Made by a program: the position numbers and the translations under genes
Origin: Bacteroidia bacterium
Lineage (GTDB): Bacteria; Bacteroidota; Bacteroidia; SpSt-205
Direction of reading: 5' to 3'
Assembly (NCBI GenBank): GCA_026414975.1
Contig: JAOAHZ010000006.1
Span: 1 to 64,000 of the forward strand
DNA: 64,000 nt
In this document: positions 32,774 to 41,659 of the stretch, piece after piece
Numbering within the stretch: position 1 is the stretch's first letter
How the letters are laid out: each line of letters begins with the position of its first letter
The notes under the pieces: generated by a model
What the model was told of the DNA's origin: nothing
Databases searched by the model: none
Seen by the model: only the letters and a program-made list of their open reading frames with translations

Positions 32774-33979
32774 TCATACAATTTTATGCGCCTTAGACCC
32801 TTTCATCTCTAAGGCTCTTAGGGCGACGTGAGCTAAAATAGCAGCCCCGATGCTTAGAGCCCTTTCGTCTATATCAAAGTAAGGTGTGTGCACAGGCTGA
32901 TGAGTTTCTGATACTTCTCCAGCGGTGCCTAAACGGATAAAGCAGGCAGGAATCCGCTGGCTGTAAAATGCAAAATCCTCTGAGCTCAGCCATAGGGGAA
33001 TCTCTTGAATGCGGTCTTCGTCTATTATCTCCGCTATCCACCGTCGGGTTAGGTCTGTGAGTTGAGGATGATTGTAGAGGACGGGATAACCCGGAGCGAA
33101 TACAATCTCAGCTTGAAGTCCCCATAACTCAGCGGTTTGCCGGGTCAGGTGTTGGATGAGGTTTTTGGAGCGCGCTCGCCACTCTTCATCAAAAGTGCGA
33201 AGGGTACCGGCCAGCTCTACCTGAGTGGGGATGACATTGGGGGCTGTGCCACCCCAGAATCGCCCAAAGGTAAGTACGGTCGGGGAGCGGGGATCTGAGG
33301 CCCGACTTACAACCATTTGAAGTTGGGTAAGGAGGGAAGCCGCCACCGCTATAGGGTCGCTCGTAAGGTGAGGATAAGCAGCATGGCCTCCCCTTCCGAT
33401 GAGTCGGATGTGAATCTCATCGCTGGCCGCCATAAAAGGTCCTGGGCGCAAACCCACTTCTCCAACCTGGAGCTGAGGGGTTACGTGTATGCCCCATATG
33501 GCTTGGATGGGTACTTCGTCTAAGATGCCTTCTTTGATGAGGAGAGAAGCCCCGCCTGGGGACTTCTCTTCGCCTGGTTGGAATATAAATCGTATTCCGC
33601 CACTCCATTCGCTTCTTCGATAGCTGAGCAGAAAGAGAGAGCCTAAAAGAATCGCCATATGGGCATCATGCCCGCAAGCATGCATATAGCCAGGGCGTTG
33701 GGATCGATAAGGGCGGTCGCTTTGCTCGGCTATGGGAAGGGCATCCATATCGGCGCGCAAAGCTATCCATGGACCTTTGGGGTCTGTAATGAGATCGGCG
33801 ACTATGCCTGTTTGAGCGCTTGCTTTTAGGCGTAAGTCTGGGACAGCCTCAAGCTGGCTAAGTAGATAGCGCTGGGTGTTCCATTCCTCAAAGGAGGGTT
33901 CAGGATGCTGATGAAGGTAGCGTCTCCATTCAACGAGCCGAGGTAAGAGAAGCTGAGCAGCTTGTAAGAGATGAGCCAC
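32774..33979 (-). CDS. M20-family amidohydrolase (N-acyl amino acid / IAA-type hydrolase)
   Basis: The 401-residue metallohydrolase has the peptidase M20D signature: RRYLHQHPEPSFEE, ALRADMDALPIAE, MHACGHDAHMAILLG, RFIFQPGEEKSPGGA and SSEDFAFYSQRIP. Metal-binding Cys, His, Glu and a late His (THQPVHTPYFD) are present. These enzymes deacylate N-acyl amino acids or peptides; the substrate cannot be told. The start is GTG with a near-consensus -7 box 4 nt upstream. It is transcribed divergently from the DUF445 gene. Confidence 0.92.
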   Translation of the reverse strand: MAHLLQAAQLLLPRLVEWRRYLHQHPEPSFEEWNTQRYLLSQLEAVPDLRLKASAQTGIVADLITDPKGPWIALRADMDALPIAEQSDRPYRSQRPGYMHACGHDAHMAILLGSLFLLSYRRSEWSGGIRFIFQPGEEKSPGGASLLIKEGILDEVPIQAIWGIHVTPQLQVGEVGLRPGPFMAASDEIHIRLIGRGGHAAYPHLTSDPIAVAASLLTQLQMVVSRASDPRSPTVLTFGRFWGGTAPNVIPTQVELAGTLRTFDEEWRARSKNLIQHLTRQTAELWGLQAEIVFAPGYPVLYNHPQLTDLTRRWIAEIIDEDRIQEIPLWLSSEDFAFYSQRIPACFIRLGTAGEVSETHQPVHTPYFDIDERALSIGAAILAHVALRALEMKGSKAHKIV

Positions 33980-33983
33980 TTTG

Positions 33984-33991
33984 CAAAAGTG
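33984..33991 (-). promoter_or_regulatory. Near-consensus -7 element CACTTTTG of the M20 gene
   Basis: One mismatch to TAnnTTTG. It ends 4 nt before GTG 33979 and lies 2 bp from the -7 box of the divergent gene. Confidence 0.48.
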
Positions 33992-33993
33992 GC

Positions 33994-34001
33994 TACTTTT
34001 G
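33994..34001 (+). promoter_or_regulatory. -7 element TACTTTTG of the DUF445 gene
   Basis: Perfect TAnnTTTG ending 4 nt before GTG 34006. Confidence 0.65.
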
Positions 34002-34005
34002 CTCA

Positions 34006-35094
34006 GTGCGGGAGCTATTGGAGCGATACTTCGCTCGGCACTTTCGCTTAGATGAGGTGTTATCCTTAGAGACCATCACAACCGCTGCACCCGTCCCTCC
34101 ACTGCGTTTGCGGTACCGAATCATGGCTCGTATTCTTCGGTATGCTCCGCATTTTCTTGGTATCGTGGTGGCTCTCTACCTTGTCCATCAGCGTTGGCCC
34201 TTTCTACCCCCAGCTTATGGGGAGTGGTACTATATCGCCTATGTTCTGGCCGTAACAGGTCTCGTGGGATACGGTACAAACTGGTTGGCCATTAAGATGC
34301 TCTTTTATCCCCGTAAGCCGCGTCCAATCTGGGGGCAGGGACTGGTACCTGCGTATAAAATGCGTATTGTAGAGCGCTTTTCGGAGGCTATCAGCCGCTA
34401 TATATTGAATGAAGAAGTGCTGCAGCGAGTCCTTCATGAAGCAGGTGTGGCTCAGAAGCTCGCCAACGCTCTCACCGAAGGTACCTCTAATCTTCTGAAT
34501 GACCCAGAGTTTCGGGAGGAAGTTACACAGGCGGGGAAAAGAACCCTTCAGCGGCTTGTGGAGGACCCCGTACAGCAGCGGCGCCTTATACAGGTGATCG
34601 ACGCTCGGCTGCTCCAAATCGTACCTACCGGTATTGCTGGAAGTCTATTTCGGTCTTATCGCCAGCTCAACGAAAAAGGGTATCGGGAAGTATTGGCTCG
34701 TACGGTCCTTTCTATTCCAGAGGCGTTTGAGGAAGCCATGCGGGGCCTCAACCTCTCCGAAGCCGACATTCGGGCTAGTATTTTAGCTCATACAGACGAG
34801 TTAGAGAGCTTGCTCACTGAAGTCATCCGCTCCATCATTAGCCGCGTACCCTTGTATCCCATTATCTACAATCAACTGGCTGCCTTTGACGAACGACAAC
34901 TGGAACAGCTTTTTCTATACACCACCAGCGAGCATCTAGAGTTTATCCAGAACCTTGGAGCTCTCTTGGGGGTATTAGCAGGGGTATTTATCATGAACCC
35001 CTGGCTCTCGCTGGCTGGCGCTACTTTGACCATTGGGGGACTCTGGATCTTAGACGAGCTGCTCTATCGCTGGCAAAATCGCTCGCGTGCCTGA
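34006..35094 (+). CDS. DUF445-family membrane protein
   Basis: The 362-residue protein has the DUF445 (YheB-like) layout. A membrane segment (about 48-62) is followed by the family motif VGYGTNWLAIKMLFYPRKP. A long alpha-helical part has AYKMRIVERFSEAIS and repeated helices (120-310), and two C-terminal membrane segments close the protein. The role of the family is not known. The next gene, bshC, overlaps its end by 8 nt. Confidence 0.85.
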   Translation: MRELLERYFARHFRLDEVLSLETITTAAPVPPLRLRYRIMARILRYAPHFLGIVVALYLVHQRWPFLPPAYGEWYYIAYVLAVTGLVGYGTNWLAIKMLFYPRKPRPIWGQGLVPAYKMRIVERFSEAISRYILNEEVLQRVLHEAGVAQKLANALTEGTSNLLNDPEFREEVTQAGKRTLQRLVEDPVQQRRLIQVIDARLLQIVPTGIAGSLFRSYRQLNEKGYREVLARTVLSIPEAFEEAMRGLNLSEADIRASILAHTDELESLLTEVIRSIISRVPLYPIIYNQLAAFDERQLEQLFLYTTSEHLEFIQNLGALLGVLAGVFIMNPWLSLAGATLTIGGLWILDELLYRWQNRSRA

Positions 35095-36562
35095 GCGCTG
35101 GGCTCGCTATATCGCTGGGGATCCGGCTTTATTACCTCTTATCCCCTGGGATTGGCGAGAGCCTCCTTGGGAAGCTATCCTTCGCACGCGCCAATCCGCC
35201 CTTATAGACAGGCCGACTTTAGTCGAGGCGCTCAGGCGACAAAATGAGGTTTTCTTAGGGGATGACCCAACTCTACGCTCCAATATTGAAGCCCTTCTTT
35301 CACTAGATACATTTGTTGTTACGACGGGACAACAGCCAGGATGGCTTTTAGGCCCTCTCTATACTCTTGTAAAGGCTGCTCATACCATTCAGCTTGCGGA
35401 GGAACTCAATAAACGGTTCCAGGGTCAGTATCGGTTCGTGCCGCTTTTCTGGATAGCCGCAGAAGACCACGATGCAGACGAGGTGCGAGGGATTGCGCTG
35501 GGTTGGGGCTCTCGTTTAGAATACAGAGGCCATTTTCAAGGACCTGTAGGCAGGCATCTTATAGAAGCAGCTTTTCCGCCTGAAGCTGAGGATTTAGCTC
35601 TCCAGCGTTATTGGAAGGTCGGAAAAAGATGGGATACGGCTTTTCGCGAGAGCATGCAGGCTCTCTTTCAGGGAACAGGACTCGTCTGGCTATCCTCGGA
35701 TGATCCTGCTCTTAAGGCCACTGCCATACCCCTTTGGGTGCGAGAAATACAGGATAAGCTCACCTTTCATGCCCATGGTCTGGCCAGACAGTATCTCCGT
35801 GCCATAGGCGAAACAGCTTCACTGCACCCCCGACCGATAAATCTTTTTTGGCTTAGTGACACAGAGCGCCGCTATCCCGAGCCTAAAGAGGAGTCAGAAC
35901 TTCTCCAAGCCGCTTATCGGTTTCCTCAGTCTTTGAGTCCCAATGTTCTACTTCGCCCTGTTTTTCAGGAGTATATCTTGCCGAATGTAGCTTATGTTGC
36001 AGGACCAGGGGAGGTTAGGTATTGGCTGGAGCTGCTACCGATTTTTCAGGCGTTTGAGGTGCCGATGCCCGTGATATACCCCAGAGGCCATCTGCGGGTG
36101 CTGACAGCCCCGCCGCCCTCCCTTCCAAGGGGCTTGTCTTGGCGAGATATATGGGGCTTATCTCAGAATCGCCTAAGAACCCTTTTAGCTGAGCTGTGGG
36201 GGGAATCAACGCTACGGGCTATCCAGGAAGCATGGCTGGCTTATCGCCCGCCAATAGAGAAGCTAGCTGAAGGGTCTTATATGGTTCGGGTGGAACGAGA
36301 GCTTCAGCGGCTATGGCGCAAAGGAGCCGAGAGACTTCGGCGAGCTGCCCTGAAAGAACTTCAAAACCGTTTTCAGCCCCACATATCAGAGGTCCTTCGG
36401 TACCGAGAAGCCATAGAGCCGGAGGGACAGCTTCAGGAGCGTACCCTAAATATCCATGCGTTTTCAAAAAAACAGCCCGAGGAGTGGCTTAGGAACTTAA
36501 TGAGAGAGATACGATTCGTTTCGGGTGAGTTCTCGGTTTATCACGCTTGGTCTGCGAGTTAG
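35087..36562 (+). CDS. bshC: Bacillithiol biosynthesis cysteine-adding enzyme BshC
   Basis: BshC ligates cysteine to glucosaminyl-malate, the last step of bacillithiol synthesis. The 491-residue protein shows the conserved N-terminal core: VVTTGQQPGWLLGPLYTLVKAAHTIQLAEEL, VPLFWIAAEDHDADEV and, further on, LRPVFQEYILPNVAYVAGPGE. A C-terminal helical part (about 375-450) is rich in Arg and Glu. Length fits the family (about 500-540). The start is GTG. bshA and bshB are not in the window. Confidence 0.93.
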   Translation: MPERWARYIAGDPALLPLIPWDWREPPWEAILRTRQSALIDRPTLVEALRRQNEVFLGDDPTLRSNIEALLSLDTFVVTTGQQPGWLLGPLYTLVKAAHTIQLAEELNKRFQGQYRFVPLFWIAAEDHDADEVRGIALGWGSRLEYRGHFQGPVGRHLIEAAFPPEAEDLALQRYWKVGKRWDTAFRESMQALFQGTGLVWLSSDDPALKATAIPLWVREIQDKLTFHAHGLARQYLRAIGETASLHPRPINLFWLSDTERRYPEPKEESELLQAAYRFPQSLSPNVLLRPVFQEYILPNVAYVAGPGEVRYWLELLPIFQAFEVPMPVIYPRGHLRVLTAPPPSLPRGLSWRDIWGLSQNRLRTLLAELWGESTLRAIQEAWLAYRPPIEKLAEGSYMVRVERELQRLWRKGAERLRRAALKELQNRFQPHISEVLRYREAIEPEGQLQERTLNIHAFSKKQPEEWLRNLMREIRFVSGEFSVYHAWSAS

Positions 36563-36655
36563 CTTTAGAGGGATAGGCTTAGGGGGGGTAGGTCTAAGGC
36601 TCATGGTCCGTTTATCTTGCGATAGGGGGATGTGGGGCAGACCTTAAGTCTTTGC

Positions 36656-37192
36656 TCAGAGAATTTGGGGTACCCAGATAACGCCTTCCTCGCCCCTCAT
36701 ACAATCTGCTAAGCCTTTGAGATGGAGCCAGCCCAAAGCCCAGCAGGCTAGGGCGTCCCATTCGTGTACGGAAGCCAGGTTTTCTTTGAAGCCTTCTTGG
36801 GCGGCCCATCGTTTTAGGAGGAGGGGATTCTTTTTTTGGCTGCGTTGAGCTCCTAACCACACATACACGCTCCAAGGAAAAGTTTCGCGCCAATCAGCCT
36901 CAGCTACCCCTTGACGCAGGCGATTGGCCCTATGGTATAGAGCCTGCATAGACCGCCAGGTGAGAGGCAGAGTATTCAGACCTTTCCTTCGTAGCATTTG
37001 GTCGCAGTCTCGGAAAGCCCCTCTTCCCATAGTCAGTGGCGCATCTACCCATATCACCTTCATACCCTTGAGGGCGGCGATTATCTCGTCGTCAGTGTAC
37101 AGGGTGCTCACCCTTAGCTGTTCCCAGGTCGTCCCTATGGCTAAGGCTGAAGGGCGTTCTGAGATAGCGGCTAAGTCTAAGCCTCCCCACAT
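36656..37192 (-). CDS. DUF429-like protein (predicted RNase H-fold nuclease)
   Basis: The 178-residue protein opens with GGLDLAAISERPSALAIG and has VIWVDAPLTMG, RDCDQMLRRKGLNTLPL and HEWDALACWALGWLHL. These are the acidic and Arg-Cys-Asp motifs of DUF429. The spaced Asp residues (in GLDLA, WVDAP and EWDAL) suggest a metal-dependent nuclease active site. It starts right at the stop of the upstream PstS-like gene and is shorter than many DUF429 proteins. Confidence 0.78.
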   Translation of the reverse strand: MWGGLDLAAISERPSALAIGTTWEQLRVSTLYTDDEIIAALKGMKVIWVDAPLTMGRGAFRDCDQMLRRKGLNTLPLTWRSMQALYHRANRLRQGVAEADWRETFPWSVYVWLGAQRSQKKNPLLLKRWAAQEGFKENLASVHEWDALACWALGWLHLKGLADCMRGEEGVIWVPQIL

Positions 37193-38158
37193 TTATTGGC
37201 CTCGCTCAATCTGCAGAGGTTCCTCCTTTATCTCTACTACTCGAACCGGAGCTATAGCCGGTAAAAGTTCAGATTTGAGAAGAATGCGCTGTCCTTCGGG
37301 TCCAGCGGCAAAACTAATAAAGCCTGATCCTAACCCCATTCGTGGTTCGCGGCTCAGGGCATACACATCTCTGGATAGAGGATAGTACCCTGGTCGTAGA
37401 TACCCCGCATAAGGGTAGTAGTAGGCTTGTTCTTTTCGGCCAGATAGAGCAAAGAGACGGACTGTTTTCAGGAATTTCTGCGTGGTAGAGTCCTCTCGGT
37501 CGCATACCCAAGCCGCTCCGATCAAGCCTATAGCACGAGGATTAGCTTGCACATAGGAGATTACGCTTGGGGCGGAGTCCGCTCTGTAAAGGCGAGCTCG
37601 GGGCAGCTCACCCCCTAATAGCGAATCCCTCAGATACCGCAGAATGCCGGAGCCTCCCCCCCCCTCTATCACGAAGGTGTAAGGGCAAGCCGGATTGCGC
37701 AACCAGGCTATCAGCGTATCTAACTGAAGCGTACTATCTTTCCTACCCGGAAAGCCTATCACAGCAATTCCTTCGCGAACCAGTCGGGTTTTTTTCGGGC
37801 GAATCTTCTGCTCTACGAGGGCCAGTGAGTCTTCTGGCGTATAAGTCCTTGGTACAATAACCACTCGGAAGCTGTCTGCCAGAAGTCCCGCTATGGCCTC
37901 GGCTTCGGAGGTATAGACTATCTCTACATGGGCTTTGGGGTAGGTGCGATGAAACTGCTCCACTAAGGCATCCAGGGCCGGCTTGAGGCTTACATCAGCC
38001 GCAACGCGTACTCGTCCGCTCGTCGGTGTGTCTGCTTCTTGAGATGAGCTATCGGAACCGCAGCCTATAAGGGCGACTTCAGCGAGCAGGAGTAGGCTGA
38101 AACTTGCGCCGCTGAGCCAGCCGCTCTCGTATAAGCGCTGATATATCGCTCGCCACAT
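37193..38158 (-). CDS. PstS-like phosphate-binding lipoprotein
   Basis: The 321-residue protein has a lipoprotein signal with the lipobox LIGC at Cys33. A PBP-like fold follows: RVRVAADVSLKPALDALVEQFHRTYP, SEAEAIAGLL, GIAVIGFPGRKDST, IEGGGGSGILRYLRDSL and PRAIGLIGAAWV. This is the PstS-like substrate-binding family for phosphate ABC import; no pstCAB or phoU is adjacent. The signal peptide cannot be encoded without overlapping the 3' end of secDF, so the 80-nt overlap appears real. Confidence 0.85.
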   Translation of the reverse strand: MWRAIYQRLYESGWLSGASFSLLLLAEVALIGCGSDSSSQEADTPTSGRVRVAADVSLKPALDALVEQFHRTYPKAHVEIVYTSEAEAIAGLLADSFRVVIVPRTYTPEDSLALVEQKIRPKKTRLVREGIAVIGFPGRKDSTLQLDTLIAWLRNPACPYTFVIEGGGGSGILRYLRDSLLGGELPRARLYRADSAPSVISYVQANPRAIGLIGAAWVCDREDSTTQKFLKTVRLFALSGRKEQAYYYPYAGYLRPGYYPLSRDVYALSREPRMGLGSGFISFAAGPEGQRILLKSELLPAIAPVRVVEIKEEPLQIERGQ

Positions 38159-41042
38159 AAATGGTGGAGAAGATGCCTAAAATGAACCCTAAAAGCAAGA
38201 GCAGCGAAAACCCTTTTGTATTTTCCCCTCCAATCAGGAGAAGAATAAATACCACCATAGCCGAGGTGAAAGTCGTTAGAATCGTACGGGACAGCACGAG
38301 ATTGATACTACGGCTATGAAGGTCGGCGATTCTGAGCTCTACTCCGGGCCGCCGACCTTCCTCGCGTATGCGGTCAAAGAGTACGACAGCATCGTTGATC
38401 ACATAACCTATCACAGTTAGTACGGCAGCGATGGTATCTTGATTAGCTTCTAAGCTAAACGGCAGGAAGTCAGCTCGGCTCAAGACAGCATACAGGCCTA
38501 AGAGGACAGCTACGGTGGCTATCAGCGAGATGGCGCTACCTACCGAGTAGGCAATACTTCGGAAGCGAAGCAGTATGTATAGGGCTATGCCAAGTATCCC
38601 GAAGATTACAGAAGTAAAAGCGCTGGAGCGTATATCTTCGGCGACTGTCGGGCCGATAAGCGCCGAGCGCACGATTTGCGGGTTGGCTTCAGCGTGATGC
38701 TTCTGGAGTCCTTTCAGCAGGGCTGCTTCCACTTGAGGTTGCATGTTGGGCTGGTCGTAAAGATAGCTGGTACTTATGAGCACATCATTTTTGGCACCTA
38801 CGGTTTTAATGATGGGGGCATTGCCTGAAAAGGCTTCAGTCAGGTCGGCTCGCAAGGCATCTAAGTTAGGCACCTGCGAAAAGGAAACCTGAAACTGATA
38901 CCCCCCTGTGAACTCCAGCCCTTGGCGAATCCCTACGCCAAAAATTGCCCCTACACCTAAAACTACCAGCCCGAGGACAACCCATCGGCTGCGAGGATAG
39001 TGTCGGGCAAAGTTTATTTGGGGGGTGCGCCCAAGTAGCCGTTCCATAGTAGCCGAGCGAAAGCGTAAGTAGGTACTCCACCGAGGCGAAGCGTAGGCGC
39101 CCTCCACTATAAGACGCGTGATTATGACACCTGTTAGGAGAGTCCCCACTATCCCGATAATCAGCGTAACAGCAAAGCCCCGAATCGGTCCTATACCAAA
39201 GGTATAAAGGATAATCCCCGCAATCAGGGTCGTTAGGTTAGAGTCTACAATCGCCGAAAGTGCATTATTGAAGCCACTCTCTATGGCCCCCTTGATAGAC
39301 TTGCCTGAGCGCAGCTCCTCTAAGATGCGTTCGTAAATCAGGATGTTCGCATCCACCGCCATCCCCAGCGTAAGGACGATCCCAGCTATCCCTGGCAGCG
39401 TAAGAACGACATTCATCGCTGCCATGACACCTAAAATGAAGAGAAGGAGCAAAAGAAGAGCTAAATCAGCTATAATACCGGCTGTACTGTAGAAAAGGCC
39501 CATGAACCCCAATATGGAGACAAAAGCTATGCTAAGGGCGATAAGCCCCTGGCGAATAGTAGCTTCTCCAAGAGAAGGTCCGACAATTTCTTCGGCTTCT
39601 ATGCGGATGGTAGCTGGTAAGCGTCCTGCCTTGAGTACATTCGCTAAGTCTTTGGCCTCCTCAACGGTGAAGTTCCCTGTAATCTGAGAGTTGCCGTTAG
39701 CGATGACGCTCTGAACGACGGGGTAGGTATAGACATACCCGTCTAAGACGACGGCGATAGATTTTCCTAAGTAATCGGTGGTCAGCCGCCGCCATATGCG
39801 GGAGCCTTCGGCGTTCATCCGCATGGTTACCATGGGACGCCCGTCGTCTGGGTTGAAGTCTTGTCGAGCATCCTCGATTACTTCTCCGGTGAGGGGAGCT
39901 TGACGAGTGGGATTTACACGCAGAGCGATAAGCGTAAGTACATCTGAGCCTTCCTGTTCGGGTTTTACCGTCCAAGCGAAGGCTAAGTTGTCAGGGAAAA
40001 GGAGCTGAACCTCTGGCTGGCGCAGCATGGCGTTAATAGCAGCCGTATCGGGAATCCGAGCGTACCCCATCACAGGGCTTGTCTCGGGTGGATTTTGAGG
40101 TGGCACCAAGACAGAAAAGAGGGGATTCTCAGCTTCAAATCGCTTGCGTTTCTCCTCTTCGGACATAGCTGTGTCTTTCTTGGCGGTATCGGTTGGTGCC
40201 TTCCTTTTCCCTAAGAGAAGCTCTTCTGTAGAAAGGGAAGTGCCCCGAGTTGTATCGGCCGCTTGGGTCGTGTCGGAGGAGACTTTGGTAGTGTCGCGGC
40301 GTCCTGCTCGGAGGGCGGCTATTTTTTCGTTTGCCCGCTGAAGGAGGGGGAAAACCTCCTTGATAGTATAGGTAGGCCAAAATTCCAGTTGAGCCGTCGT
40401 ACGTAAAAGCCGTCTCACTCGGTCGCTATCTTTTACCCCCGGCAGTTCTAAGAGAATCCGCCCTGTCCCAGGTTGTCGTTGTATGTTCGGCGATACCACA
40501 CCAAACTGATCTATCCGCACTCGCAGTATTTTGTAAGTGCGGTCTACGGCGTCTTCTACTTCTTGACGGAGTTTGGATAACACCTCGCTATCCCGAGCAT
40601 CATAGGCTAATCCTAACTTTGGTCCAGCAAAGAACTGAGCGAGCGTCGTATTGGGACTTTTCTCCCGCAGGACTTGAGCAAATAGGTCCACTAAGTTGCC
40701 TTCCCCGCGTCGGTAGCGTCTCACCGCTTCTGTCAGCGTCTCCCGAAAGAGCGTGTCATTGGGCACTTCGCACAAACCGCGTAGAATGTCTTCTACCCCT
40801 ACTTCCAAGGTTACATACATGCCGCCTTGAAGGTCTAAACCCAGTGTAAAGGCGTTTTCTACAGCGCGGCGATAGTGATCGTAGTTGCTGGGGTCCTTGA
40901 GCCAGGCGCTTCGGGCTTCTGGCTTCATGCTGCTTAGCTTCTGCTCTATGCGGAACCGCTCTACGACCCAGTATAGGTTATACAAAACGATCGCAAAGAA
41001 TATGCCTAAGAGGGTCAGGATGAAAGCTCTATGTCTGAGCAT
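38079..41042 (-). CDS. secDF: Protein translocase subunit SecDF (fused)
   Basis: The 987-residue membrane protein fuses SecD (about 1-650) and SecF (about 690-980) with two sets of six membrane segments, as is usual in Bacteroidota. SecD shows GLDLQGGMYVTLEV, RIDQFGVVSPNIQRQ, RILLELPGVKD and DANILIYERILEELR. SecF shows GLEFTGGYQFQVSF, GPTVAEDIRSSA and INDAVVLFDRIREEGR. A low-complexity, Thr- and Ser-rich insert (about 230-300) sits in the first periplasmic domain. It drives late steps of Sec export with the proton gradient. Confidence 0.97.
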   Translation of the reverse strand: MLRHRAFILTLLGIFFAIVLYNLYWVVERFRIEQKLSSMKPEARSAWLKDPSNYDHYRRAVENAFTLGLDLQGGMYVTLEVGVEDILRGLCEVPNDTLFRETLTEAVRRYRRGEGNLVDLFAQVLREKSPNTTLAQFFAGPKLGLAYDARDSEVLSKLRQEVEDAVDRTYKILRVRIDQFGVVSPNIQRQPGTGRILLELPGVKDSDRVRRLLRTTAQLEFWPTYTIKEVFPLLQRANEKIAALRAGRRDTTKVSSDTTQAADTTRGTSLSTEELLLGKRKAPTDTAKKDTAMSEEEKRKRFEAENPLFSVLVPPQNPPETSPVMGYARIPDTAAINAMLRQPEVQLLFPDNLAFAWTVKPEQEGSDVLTLIALRVNPTRQAPLTGEVIEDARQDFNPDDGRPMVTMRMNAEGSRIWRRLTTDYLGKSIAVVLDGYVYTYPVVQSVIANGNSQITGNFTVEEAKDLANVLKAGRLPATIRIEAEEIVGPSLGEATIRQGLIALSIAFVSILGFMGLFYSTAGIIADLALLLLLLFILGVMAAMNVVLTLPGIAGIVLTLGMAVDANILIYERILEELRSGKSIKGAIESGFNNALSAIVDSNLTTLIAGIILYTFGIGPIRGFAVTLIIGIVGTLLTGVIITRLIVEGAYASPRWSTYLRFRSATMERLLGRTPQINFARHYPRSRWVVLGLVVLGVGAIFGVGIRQGLEFTGGYQFQVSFSQVPNLDALRADLTEAFSGNAPIIKTVGAKNDVLISTSYLYDQPNMQPQVEAALLKGLQKHHAEANPQIVRSALIGPTVAEDIRSSAFTSVIFGILGIALYILLRFRSIAYSVGSAISLIATVAVLLGLYAVLSRADFLPFSLEANQDTIAAVLTVIGYVINDAVVLFDRIREEGRRPGVELRIADLHSRSINLVLSRTILTTFTSAMVVFILLLIGGENTKGFSLLLLLGFILGIFSTIYVASDISALIRERLAQRRKFQPTPAR

Positions 41043-41608
41043 GGAGGAGGCAAAGTTAGCTCTTTCCGATGAAGGAGGCTTTCTACATATAGAAGTCCTG
41101 CAACTGATAAGGAGTCGGTGATCCTACCCGTATGGACCCAGTGAATTGCTTCGCGGAGGGGTAGTCGTAGGAGGTCCAAGGCCTCCGTAGATTCAGGGTG
41201 GGCTTCCCCTGTTTCAAGCCCCCAAGCCAGGTAGATCAAGGCCAGTTCGTCGGATACACTATTAGAAAGATGCATCCGCAGTAGGAGCTTCCAGTGGTGC
41301 GCCTTTAATCCTGTTTCTTCTGAAAGTTCTCTTTGTATCTCTGCGAGGGGATCAGCCCCTATCTTGCCCCCTCCTTCAGGAATCTCCCATGAATACTCGG
41401 ATAAAGGATAACGATATTGTCCCACGAGATAGGTATAGCCCTCGTTGTCTATGGGAATAGCGCCCAAGGCTAAATTTTTGTAATGTATAACGCCATAAAT
41501 CCCCGGCCTTCCACTGGGGTCTATGATCTGGTTTTCACGCAGGGCTATCCAGGGGTTCTCATATATCAGCCGAGAAGAAAGCGTTTGCCATGGGTTATCC
41601 TTTTTCAC
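41015..41608 (-). CDS. NUDIX hydrolase, ADP-ribose pyrophosphatase-like
   Basis: The 197-residue protein carries a full Nudix box: GGGKIGADPLAEIQRELSEE continuing TGL. It is preceded by VGQYRYPLSEYSWEIPEGG, a context typical of ADP-sugar pyrophosphatases (NudF-like). The likely role is hydrolysis of ADP-ribose or related sugar nucleotides. The start is GTG 41608, 5 nt after a perfect -7 box. The 3' end overlaps the secDF start by 28 nt. Confidence 0.9.
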   Translation of the reverse strand: MKKDNPWQTLSSRLIYENPWIALRENQIIDPSGRPGIYGVIHYKNLALGAIPIDNEGYTYLVGQYRYPLSEYSWEIPEGGGKIGADPLAEIQRELSEETGLKAHHWKLLLRMHLSNSVSDELALIYLAWGLETGEAHPESTEALDLLRLPLREAIHWVHTGRITDSLSVAGLLYVESLLHRKELTLPPPCSDIELSS

Positions 41609-41613
41609 ATAAG

Positions 41614-41621
41614 CAAATTTA
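41614..41621 (-). promoter_or_regulatory. -7 element TAAATTTG of the NUDIX-secDF unit
   Basis: Perfect TAnnTTTG on the minus strand ending 5 nt before GTG 41608. Confidence 0.65.
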
Positions 41622-41646
41622 CGCAGTATAAGAGCAGATAATTTCG

Positions 41647-41654
41647 TACATTAG
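41647..41654 (+). promoter_or_regulatory. Near-consensus -7 element TACATTAG of the TPR gene
   Basis: One mismatch to TAnnTTTG; it ends 5 nt before ATG 41660. Confidence 0.42.
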
Positions 41655-41659
41655 CATAC

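Noticed and set aside
33977-33993. Inverted repeat CCACTTTGCAAAAGTGG as an operator between divergent genes
   Set aside because: Its arms are explained by the minus-strand -7 box and the GTG start; there is no independent evidence for a regulator site.
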